16,305 nucleotides of DNA from Clostridia bacterium (lineage in GTDB: Bacteria > Bacillota_A > Clostridia > Oscillospirales > QAKW01): positions 1 to 16,305 of the forward strand of contig JAFQKO010000027.1 in the NCBI GenBank assembly GCA_017396865.1, in the 5' to 3' direction. Position 1 is the stretch's first letter. Each line of letters opens with the position of its first letter. Shown in pieces: positions 6,237-12,296 of the stretch. The notes under the pieces are model-generated. The model searched no databases and was not told where the DNA came from. It worked only from the letters and a program-made list of their open reading frames with translations. Made by a program: the position numbers and the translations under genes.

Positions 6237-7940
6237 TTAGTAAATATTTTTGTTTTCCCGATAGCTCTGCCAGATCGTTTCAAAAAAATCATCCGTTTGC
6301 GGGATCGGGCGGACATCGCGCACGCTGACCGTAAAGCGGTTATCCTCCCATGCGATCTCCTGTACCTTGGCGGGATCGGTCATAGGCTGTGCCATCGCGG
6401 TCAGCACCGCCGCCTGCGTGATTAAAATATCCTTGAGCTTGGGATCTTCTGCGTATTTGAGTTCATCAAGGGTGTTTTGCAGCAGCGCTTGGATCTGATC
6501 GGGATTTCGCACCGCCGCGGCATGGTCACTCATTCGCCGCTGCACCGCTCGGATCTTCTCATTTTGATGGGCGACTGCTTTTAGGGGATGATTCGATAAA
6601 ATTTGCAAAAAGGCGGTTTCTTCGATCAGCGTGTTAGGGTGCCGTGCAATATACTGCGCCGCCCGAAGTGAGCCCACCTGCCCTGCGTTGAGCGCCGCGC
6701 CACCGGGACGCGAAATGCCATGGGTGCCCGCACATTCGCCTGCCGCAAAAAGACCCTTTACCGAAGTTTGCCACCATAGATCGACTGCGATCCCGCCGTT
6801 GTTGTGTTGGGCGGAAAGGGCGATTTCAAGGGGTTCGTGATACAGATCAACCCCCTTGCTTTTATATAGCGCAATGGCAGGTGCGTTCATTTTGGAAAGC
6901 CGATCGATCGGCTTTCCAAAGAGCGCCTCGGCTTTATTGAGATAGCCGAACGCCTCGTCTGATAATTTTGAAAAATCAAGTTCAAAGGGATTTTTGGTGA
7001 AATCAAGATAGACCCGCCGCCCCTTTGCTTTTTCTGCAAAAACAAGCAGATCGATTTCGGATGATCGGTTTTGGGGAGTGAACGGCCATTGGTAGCCTTT
7101 CAAAAATATCAGCGAGAGCCCCTCATACCGATCGGTGAAATGATCCCATAAAAAATCATGCTCGGTGCCTTGCTTATCCACTGATACAAAGCGGGGGAGT
7201 ACCTGCATATAAGTGCCCGATACATTCCAGCGTGGGTTTACCGATGCAAGACCGTATTGCCAGAGGGCAAGGTTTTGCATCTTCGCCCCTGCAAGGATGG
7301 CAAGCCCCGAAGAACCGGTATGACAGTCGGGATAGGCGCTGTCGGCATAGATGCCCGCAGGGCCGCCCGTTGCCAGAATGAGATCGGCGCAGCGAAAGGC
7401 AACCGCTTCGTTTTCCTTGATGCAGATAATCCCGCAAACGCGGTCGTCGGCTTTTAATATACGGGCAGCATAGTAGCCGTCAAAAATCTCAACGCCAAGG
7501 TTTTTCGCCCTTTTTTGCAACGCCTCGGTCATATATTTCGAGGTGAGCGGGCCGGCGCTGGTTGCGCGGGCATAGGGGTCGTGGTCGGTTTTATAGCCCA
7601 CGTATTCGCCGTAACGGTTGGTGGGAAATTCCACGCCGAGTTCGCAGAGATTCATAAAGCAACGGGTGGATAAGGCCGCCTCGATTAAGGCGTTATCGCC
7701 GTCTACCGATCCGCCGTCAAACAGATTTTGCGCCATTTTGCGCACCGAATCGGGACTGTCTCCCGAAAGTCCTAACTTATAATAGGTCTGCTTGTCGCTT
7801 CCGGTATTTCTGGAGGTGCCGCAGTTGATCCCTTCTGTGACGATCGCTACCTTGACGCCCTGCTCTTTTAAGCGGCAGGCGGCGTTAAGGCCCGCCGCAC
7901 CCGTACCGACGACGATTGCATCATAAGTATAGATTTTCAT
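6237..7940 (-). CDS. Fumarate reductase/succinate dehydrogenase-type FAD flavoprotein
   Basis: This 567-residue flavoprotein resembles fumarate reductase flavoprotein subunits and L-aspartate oxidase. It has the dinucleotide-binding motif G12-T-G-A-A-G17, an A-T-G-G-P motif in the middle, and the C-terminal FAD-contact region G-L-F-A-A-G-E-C-A-G followed by R-P-G-G-A-A-L-N-A-G. H-N-N-G-G-I aligns with the H-N-M-G-G-I stretch of the family. No Tat or lipoprotein signal and no heme or FMN domain is seen, so it is a soluble reductase of C=C bonds or a dehydrogenase. I place the start at 7940, not the upstream ATG at 8015, because AGGAG lies 7 bases before it, the Rossmann strand begins there, and it overlaps the SDR stop as TAATG. 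In equol synthesis a protein of this family (tetrahydrodaidzein reductase) works with an SDR and an OYE-type reductase, the same trio as here. Confidence 0.85.
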   Translation of the reverse strand: MKIYTYDAIVVGTGAAGLNAACRLKEQGVKVAIVTEGINCGTSRNTGSDKQTYYKLGLSGDSPDSVRKMAQNLFDGGSVDGDNALIEAALSTRCFMNLCELGVEFPTNRYGEYVGYKTDHDPYARATSAGPLTSKYMTEALQKRAKNLGVEIFDGYYAARILKADDRVCGIICIKENEAVAFRCADLILATGGPAGIYADSAYPDCHTGSSGLAILAGAKMQNLALWQYGLASVNPRWNVSGTYMQVLPRFVSVDKQGTEHDFLWDHFTDRYEGLSLIFLKGYQWPFTPQNRSSEIDLLVFAEKAKGRRVYLDFTKNPFELDFSKLSDEAFGYLNKAEALFGKPIDRLSKMNAPAIALYKSKGVDLYHEPLEIALSAQHNNGGIAVDLWWQTSVKGLFAAGECAGTHGISRPGGAALNAGQVGSLRAAQYIARHPNTLIEETAFLQILSNHPLKAVAHQNEKIRAVQRRMSDHAAAVRNPDQIQALLQNTLDELKYAEDPKLKDILITQAAVLTAMAQPMTDPAKVQEIAWEDNRFTVSVRDVRPIPQTDDFFETIWQSYRENKNIY

Positions 7941-8650
7941 TATAATCTCCTGATATGAAATCCGCCGTCCACATCGAGGGACTGCCCGGTTACATAAGGC
8001 AGCGCTCCGCTGCAAAGGGCATAGACTGCCTCAGCTACGTCGGTCGGGGTTCCCCAGCGTTTGATGGGGAGCAGGCCTTCTTTAATGAGTGCGTCATATT
8101 TTTTCTTGACCTTTTCGGTCATGTCGGTGGCGATGATCCCGGGACGTACCTCATTAACCGTAATGCCGTAGGCGGCCAGGCGGTCTGCAAACAGCTTTGT
8201 TACCATCGAAAGTCCTGCCTTGGAAATGCAGTATTCTCCGCGGTTCACCGAGCTGGTATAGGCCGAGAGGGAGGAGATGAAGCAGATCCGGCCATTGCCT
8301 TGCTCCTTCATTTTGTTGGCGGCAAGCTGGGTTAAAAAGAAGGTGCCCTTCAGGTTGATGTTAAGAACGTAATCGTAGCTTTCTTCGGTCATTTCCAGAA
8401 TATCGCGCCGCTCTTTGGGCGCAACACCTGCCACGTTGACCAAAACGTCAATTTTTGAAGGAGCTTCGATCAGCCGCTTTCGATCATCGGCGATGGAAAT
8501 ATCGCCGGAAAGATATCGGAAATTAGGGTGTTCAATGGGGGCGGATTCCCGTCTGCTCATTCCGTAGACGAGGTATCCTTCCTCCAAAAATCTTTTTGCG
8601 ACCGCAAGACCGATTCCCGAAGCCGCACCTGTCACGATTGCTGTTTTCAT
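7940..8650 (-). CDS. Short-chain dehydrogenase/reductase (SDR)
   Basis: This 236-residue protein is a classical SDR. It has T-G-A-A-S-G-I-G at 7-14 for the NAD(P) cofactor, N-x-A-G (N72) after strand 4, N98 in N-I-N-L-K-G, and the catalytic S127, Y140 and K144 (Y-C-I-S-K). The C-terminal P-Y-V-T-G-Q-S-L-D-V-D-G-G end is intact. R33-R34 after the second strand suggests NADPH preference. It oxidises or reduces an alcohol/ketone pair in the cytoplasm. The start overlaps the OYE-type gene's stop (ATGA), and its stop shares a base with the next start. By analogy with FabG- and BaiA-like enzymes and dihydrodaidzein reductase it could reduce a ring ketone of the operon's substrate, which is inference. 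Confidence 0.92.
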   Translation of the reverse strand: MKTAIVTGAASGIGLAVAKRFLEEGYLVYGMSRRESAPIEHPNFRYLSGDISIADDRKRLIEAPSKIDVLVNVAGVAPKERRDILEMTEESYDYVLNINLKGTFFLTQLAANKMKEQGNGRICFISSLSAYTSSVNRGEYCISKAGLSMVTKLFADRLAAYGITVNEVRPGIIATDMTEKVKKKYDALIKEGLLPIKRWGTPTDVAEAVYALCSGALPYVTGQSLDVDGGFHIRRL

Positions 8651-9972
8651 TTTGTTACCGCCTTTATCTTTTTATAAATCGGAAGATAGGTTCCTTGATC
8701 CCGGATCACGCAGCCCGGCGTACCACCGGGTGTTCTCATGATCTCGGTGCATTTCGAGCAGCAGATGCAGAGCTTGCTCGGATCCATCTCACCCGTTGCA
8801 AGGATGTCCTTTGCAAAATCGGGGTAGGCAAAGATGGTTCTGCCAAAGCCTGCAAGGTCAAAGCCGCCGTTTTGGATATAGGCGGAAACTACGTGCGGCG
8901 CCGCAACGCCGAGATAGGAGACGGCGGAGCAGATCATCGCAATTTCAGGCGTCGATCGCTTTAACTTGGCGGTGCCGTTCAGAACCCTTGCAACGCCTGC
9001 TAAGGGTGGCTCGGGCGGCTCATAGCCGCCTTGGGCATAGGGGCGGTTGACATGAGGATTAAAATAGGGATTCCCCATGGTGATGTTCAGCAGCCACACA
9101 CCGTATTGGTAAAGCTGCTTGATCAGCCAATCGGGCTCGGTAAGGTCAGGCTCTAAACCGCCATCCTTGGAAACGCCGAAGCCGTAGGGGTAGGGAAAGC
9201 CATCGTAGACGTTCAGCCGCGATGAAACTAAAAAATCCGATGAACAGTTTTGGATGGCGCCTTGAATGCTTTCTCTTAAAAGCCTGGTTCGATTCTCAAG
9301 AGAGCCGCCATAGCGTCCTTTGCGGTGATAGGCGGAGAGTAGTTCGGAATTTAAGTATCGGTGGCAGCATTTAATGTCTACACCGTCGAACCCTGCTTTT
9401 TCGGCCAGCATCGCACCTGATATCAAGGCCTCACGCACCCGATCGAGATAGGCATCGGAAACGATGCAGTCGTCAGGGAGGGGGTGATCCTTTTCAAAGA
9501 TCTGATTATGATAGGCGATCAGCGGTGCGGGAGTGCCGTTTGGTTTAGAGTATCTTCCTGAATGAGTTGCCTGCATAATAATGATCGGCGCATAGCCGTT
9601 TTCCCGCAGAGCGGTTTCTTTGATTGCTTCGACCTGCGCCTTAAAGGCATCGAGATTTTGCTCGGTGATGTATAGCTGGCGGGGATTGGCTCTGCCCTCT
9701 TCCATCACTGCCGTGGCCTCGAACCAGATCAACCCTGCTCCGCCTTTGGCCAAGCGCTCATAGCGCCTTTTGGTTAAGGTATCAGGGCGACCGTCGTGTG
9801 TGCCGTCGCATCCTTCCATCGCCTGGCAGACCAAGCGGTTTGGAAAATCCACGTTTCCTAAAGAAAAAGGCGTTTTTAATATCGTTGTATCCTGTGAAAA
9901 AGGGAGTGTAGTGCCAAGGGCGTTATTTTGGATATGAAATTCTTCAGTTGACGTATATACTTTTCGGATCAT
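8647..9972 (-). CDS. Old Yellow Enzyme-family NADH:flavin oxidoreductase with Fe-S cysteines
   Basis: This 441-residue protein has the OYE/2,4-dienoyl-CoA reductase FMN barrel: F-P-N-R-L-V near 43, a Q-A-T-H-S-G-R motif, H-R-Y-L-N-S-E-L-L-S followed by Y-G-G-S-L-E-N-R, and G-F-G-R-T-I-F near the FMN phosphate. A cysteine cluster at C402, C405, C408 and C421 (C-x2-C-x2-C-x12-C, with an extra C404) resembles the 4Fe-4S site of dienoyl-CoA reductases, BaiCD/BaiH and daidzein reductase. Those enzymes are about 640-670 residues with a second FAD/NAD domain. This one stops just after the Fe-S site, so it must receive electrons from another protein, possibly the co-encoded flavoprotein. AAGGAG lies about 7 bases before the ATG. 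It is the first gene of the operon, divergent from araC. It probably reduces an activated C=C bond under anaerobic conditions. Confidence 0.9.
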   Translation of the reverse strand: MIRKVYTSTEEFHIQNNALGTTLPFSQDTTILKTPFSLGNVDFPNRLVCQAMEGCDGTHDGRPDTLTKRRYERLAKGGAGLIWFEATAVMEEGRANPRQLYITEQNLDAFKAQVEAIKETALRENGYAPIIIMQATHSGRYSKPNGTPAPLIAYHNQIFEKDHPLPDDCIVSDAYLDRVREALISGAMLAEKAGFDGVDIKCCHRYLNSELLSAYHRKGRYGGSLENRTRLLRESIQGAIQNCSSDFLVSSRLNVYDGFPYPYGFGVSKDGGLEPDLTEPDWLIKQLYQYGVWLLNITMGNPYFNPHVNRPYAQGGYEPPEPPLAGVARVLNGTAKLKRSTPEIAMICSAVSYLGVAAPHVVSAYIQNGGFDLAGFGRTIFAYPDFAKDILATGEMDPSKLCICCSKCTEIMRTPGGTPGCVIRDQGTYLPIYKKIKAVTK

Positions 9973-9992
9973 GATGTTTCTCCTTTTACTCT

Positions 9993-10016
9993 ATTTTAAG
10001 GGATATTCCAGTAAAA
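9993..10016 (-). promoter_or_regulatory. Candidate operon promoter with poor -35
   Basis: On the minus strand TAAAAT (complement of 9993-9998) is a fair -10. The sequence 17 bases upstream (complement of 10016-10021, TGGTAT) is a poor -35. The putative AraC operator begins directly upstream of that position, which is the arrangement expected for activator-dependent promoters. This is inferred from spacing only. Confidence 0.35.
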
Positions 10017-10021
10017 TACCA

Positions 10022-10054
10022 TATAAATCCTGCTAATTTTTATGTAAATCTTGC
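10022..10054. promoter_or_regulatory. Putative AraC-type operator: direct repeat spaced 21 bp
   Basis: TATAAATCCTGC (10022-10033) and TGTAAATCTTGC (10043-10054) match at 10 of 12 positions and start exactly 21 bp apart, two helical turns. This suits the two half-sites of an AraC-family dimer. The distal half overlaps the -35 of the araC promoter, and the proximal half abuts the operon promoter. Confidence 0.5.
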
Positions 10055-10078
10055 AAAACTTGAATAATTTGATATAAT
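10051..10078 (+). promoter_or_regulatory. Promoter of the araC-family gene
   Basis: TTGCAA (10051-10056) and a consensus TATAAT (10073-10078) are separated by 16 bases and lie 21 bases before the start codon. The -35 overlaps the second operator half-site, so autorepression is plausible. Confidence 0.6.
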
Positions 10079-10098
10079 GCTCGTAAAGGAGTGATTGG

Positions 10099-10890
10099 AT
10101 GCAAAGTGTTGTGAAAAAGGTGTATCGGTCCTCGGAAATGCGTTCGAAAAAACCGCATTTCCATGATTGTCATCAGATTATATTGGTTTTAAAGGGTCGC
10201 GTTCAATTTTGCATAAATGGCATAAACTATAGTGCAAAGGCAGGAGATGTTGCCGTCTTCAGCCGCTATGAAAATCATTCGATTCAGGTGGAATCGGAAA
10301 CGTATGAACGATATGTGTTGCATCTTGATCCGGAGGTCATCAACCGAAAAAGCGCGGTTTATTCGTTGCTGACAGATCGCCCCGTTGGTTTTTGCAATGT
10401 GATAGGGGTGTCGTCCTATTTTGAGGAGATTGTCGGCGTTTTTGAAAGACTGGTGCAAGAGCATGGGGCAATTTGCAATTTTGCAGATGAAATGGAGCAG
10501 TTGGCGGTTAAGCAACTGTTGATTCTGCTTTATCGATGCACATCATGTGAATTTGCGCCTCAGCCCGACGACGTGGTGGTTGCCGTAAAGCGTCAATTTG
10601 AGAATTATTGCGCCGATTCCTATACGCTGCAAGGGCTCGCGAAGAGATACGGGATCAGCGTTTCAGCTTTATCACACCGATTTCATGCGGTAACGGGGGT
10701 CTCTGTGATGGAATACTTGCAATCTTGCCGTATTGCGCAGGCAAAGCAACTGCTTGCAGAGGCCGACCAAAGCATCGGGGAGATTGTGGAAGAATGCGGC
10801 TTTTCCGACAGCAGTAACTTTAGCCGTACTTTTAAGAGAATAAACGGTATTTCTCCGTCGAAATTCCGCCAAAAATATAAAGCGAGGTGA
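10099..10890 (+). CDS. AraC-family transcriptional regulator
   Basis: This 263-residue regulator has an N-terminal cupin-like sensor (about 15-90, with H20-F-H-D-C-H and G-D-V-A-V-F) and a C-terminal double helix-turn-helix domain (about 165-260). The first HTH lies around L-A-K-R-Y-G-I-S-V-S-A-L and the second ends in the AraC signature C-G-F-S-D-S-S-N-F-S-R-T-F-K, then S-P-S-K-F-R. The sensor half binds a small ligand, often a sugar, and the other half binds direct-repeat DNA. AAGGAG lies 8 bases before the ATG. It is transcribed divergently from the six-gene operon and most probably activates it in response to its substrate. It is more A+T-rich by eye than the glnA region. The stop codon lies within the terminator hairpin. 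Confidence 0.92.
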   Translation: MQSVVKKVYRSSEMRSKKPHFHDCHQIILVLKGRVQFCINGINYSAKAGDVAVFSRYENHSIQVESETYERYVLHLDPEVINRKSAVYSLLTDRPVGFCNVIGVSSYFEEIVGVFERLVQEHGAICNFADEMEQLAVKQLLILLYRCTSCEFAPQPDDVVVAVKRQFENYCADSYTLQGLAKRYGISVSALSHRFHAVTGVSVMEYLQSCRIAQAKQLLAEADQSIGEIVEECGFSDSSNFSRTFKRINGISPSKFRQKYKAR

Positions 10891-10906
10891 AATCACCTCG
10901 CTTTAT
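10877..10906 (+). terminator. Hairpin overlapping the araC stop codon
   Basis: ATAAAGCGAGGTGA pairs perfectly with TCACCTCGCTTTAT around a 2-base centre (10891-10892), with the TGA stop in the left arm. The T-run is short (CTTTAT), so termination may be weak or shared with the repeat's own hairpins. Confidence 0.6.
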
Positions 10907-11026
10907 CAGACTGTCAAAAAAGGCACCGACCGCAGAAAAATGGGAAAAACCTAAAGTATGTGCCAATATTAATGATTGCAAGGAGAAAGGAAGTCTACTC
11001 TTTCTTCTTGTTCATTTTATAAGGAA

Positions 11027-11052
11027 AAAATCCGCATCGTGATGCGGATTTT
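11027..11052. terminator. Hairpin with T-run inside repeat B
   Basis: The same 12-base-arm hairpin as at 2717-2742, with an A-run before and TTTT after it. It could terminate readthrough from araC on the plus strand and from the GH20-like gene on the minus strand. Confidence 0.5.
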
Positions 11053-11074
11053 GATTGGAATTTTTCTGCTATCC

Positions 11075-11124
11075 GCCGATCCGCCCTCTACCGTACCTAT
11101 GTACGCCGACGAGAACGGATCGAC
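11075..11124. other. Covarying stem-loop in repeat copy B
   Basis: The outer stem pairs GCCGATCCG (11075-11083) with CGGATCGAC (11116-11124), with one mismatch or wobble. The inner stem pairs CGTAC (11092-11096) with GTACG (11101-11105). Both stems use different bases from copy A at the same structural positions. Confidence 0.75.
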
Positions 11125-11194
11125 GAATTCGGCACTCTTTTTTGATCAGTCTCCCAGCGTGTCAAAATAATGTATCGTTTTTTTGACACGCTGT

Positions 11195-11226
11195 AAAAAA
11201 TGCACCTCCGAGGAGGTGCATTTTTG
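11195..11226 (-). terminator. Terminator of the GH20-like gene
   Basis: On the minus strand TGCACCTC pairs with GAGGTGCA across a 4-base loop, flanked by A-run and T-run. It begins 4 bases after the stop codon region of the GH20-like gene and touches the outer end of repeat B. Confidence 0.85.
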
Positions 11227-11229
11227 CAT

Positions 11230-12192
11230 TTATTTTAAGGTTTCGGGGTAAAGCTTTTTGCGGGCTACATAGAGACGGTCAGCATCGCAGCAAAGACCGA
11301 AGTAGTCCTCCTCGCGGGTGTGCAGCCAGGGGGCGGTCATAAAGCCGTAGAGATGCTCGGGGGAGAGCTTCTCCTTGCCGTGGGCAACCGTCTGATAAAG
11401 GTTGGGCGTGCAGGTCCAGGTGGAGCCGGTGGGGATTTGATCGTAGCCGTGCTTGTCCAGCAGCTCATAGCATTCCAAGGCGCGCTTGCGGCCGGGGTTG
11501 GTATCGCCCCAATCGCGGAAGTAGTCGTAGTACCAGTTAGATTGCAGAACGGATTTCGGCATATTCTTCAGGAAGAGAACCTCGTTCTTCCAAAGGTAGT
11601 CCGACCAGATCCAGGGGCGGGTACCGTTCTTTTCGCATTCTCTGCAAAGGAAATGGAAATCGTGCCACCAGAGGGTCGCATTGCGAACGATCACCATTTC
11701 GACAGATTTCTGCATATCGGCGGTTTCCTCGTCGCAGCCCAGATGGAAGAAGCGGGGATTTCCGAAGACCTCGCAGACCTCGCGGATGACGTCGGAGCAG
11801 AATTCATAATACTCGGGGGTGGAGAGCATACGGCGGTATTTCTTCATCCAGGTATCGTGGCCGGCGGAGAAATTGAGCTTGGGGATGGGCTCAATGCCAA
11901 CAGCGCGCATCTCGTCCAGCTTTTTCTTTAAGAAATCCTTTTCCCAGGCGTTGGGAGCGGATACCTCGGGGTGGCTGTCGTATTTAATACCGTCGCCTAC
12001 GTCGATCAATACCATGTTGTATTGCCGCTCGGCGAGGAAGGAAACCATGGCATCCCAGGTTTCTACCTCGGTCTGGATGTTCTCCTGATAGGGCTTGGGC
12101 AGATACCACTTTCCGCTGACGGTGAACTCATCCTGCCACATATGGTCGCTCAAATAGAGCATAAAGGCCCAGATCATCTTATCTTTCATCAT
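11230..12192 (-). CDS. GH20-like TIM-barrel glycosidase, cytoplasmic
   Basis: This 320-residue protein resembles only the catalytic barrel of family 20 beta-hexosaminidases. The key motif is H150-L-G-C-D154-E155-E156, matching the H-x-G-x-D-E motif in which the Asp-Glu pair performs substrate-assisted catalysis. The strand before it reads G-I-E-P-I-P-K-L-N-F-S-A-G-H, like the family's I-P-E-x-D-x-P-G-H. Aromatic residues (W179, W198, W218-Y-Y region) could line a sugar site. There is no signal peptide and no N-terminal GH20b domain, so it would act inside the cell or be a GH20-related protein of another specificity. AAGGAGG is 5 bases from the first ATG and 8 from a second ATG directly after it, so the true start may be 12189. 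It is transcribed alone, with its own terminator. Confidence 0.72.
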   Translation of the reverse strand: MMKDKMIWAFMLYLSDHMWQDEFTVSGKWYLPKPYQENIQTEVETWDAMVSFLAERQYNMVLIDVGDGIKYDSHPEVSAPNAWEKDFLKKKLDEMRAVGIEPIPKLNFSAGHDTWMKKYRRMLSTPEYYEFCSDVIREVCEVFGNPRFFHLGCDEETADMQKSVEMVIVRNATLWWHDFHFLCRECEKNGTRPWIWSDYLWKNEVLFLKNMPKSVLQSNWYYDYFRDWGDTNPGRKRALECYELLDKHGYDQIPTGSTWTCTPNLYQTVAHGKEKLSPEHLYGFMTAPWLHTREEDYFGLCCDADRLYVARKKLYPETLK

Positions 12193-12266
12193 TAAATCCT
12201 CCTTTTAGGTTGTAACTTTATTATATAGATATCAAATCGAAAAGTCAATGAATTTTAAAAGAGAAA

Positions 12267-12289
12267 GAGGCTGTCGTAGCGACAGCCTC
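12267..12289 (-). terminator. Terminator of glnA
   Basis: GAGGCTGTCG pairs perfectly with CGACAGCCTC around a 3-base loop, followed on the minus strand by TTTCTCTTTT. It lies 8 bases beyond the glnA stop. Confidence 0.85.
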
Positions 12290-12296
12290 ATATTTC

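Larger units (their letters stand above)
10911..11193 (-). repeat. 283-bp structured inverted repeat, copy B
   Basis: This is the reverse-complement partner of 2577-2859, also 283 bp. The conserved segments are CTGTCAAAAAAGGCACCGAC at the inner end, the stretch from 10945 to about 11070 with few changes, and the outer hairpin 11155-11193 with its 13-base arms. The differences cluster in the loop of the outer hairpin and in the 11075-11124 hairpin, where both sides of the stem have changed together. In the CAAGGAGAAAG hairpin (from about 10979) one pair is G-T instead of G-C. Like copy A it lies between convergent gene ends (araC and the GH20-like gene) and directly beside a terminator. No open reading frame of note is seen. 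Confidence 0.9.

Noticed and set aside
7941..8015. A 25-residue N-terminal extension of the fumarate-reductase-like flavoprotein
   Set aside because: It lies inside the SDR gene in another frame, has no ribosome binding site, and the Rossmann strand begins right at the Met at 7940, which has AGGAG at good spacing.
10976..11170. A 64-codon frame within repeat copy B
   Set aside because: The corresponding frame is not kept in copy A. The changes between copies preserve base pairing, not codons.
2577..11193. A classical insertion sequence or composite transposon
   Set aside because: No transposase, integrase or recombinase gene is present in the repeats or between them, so only a non-autonomous or passively mobilised element can be proposed.
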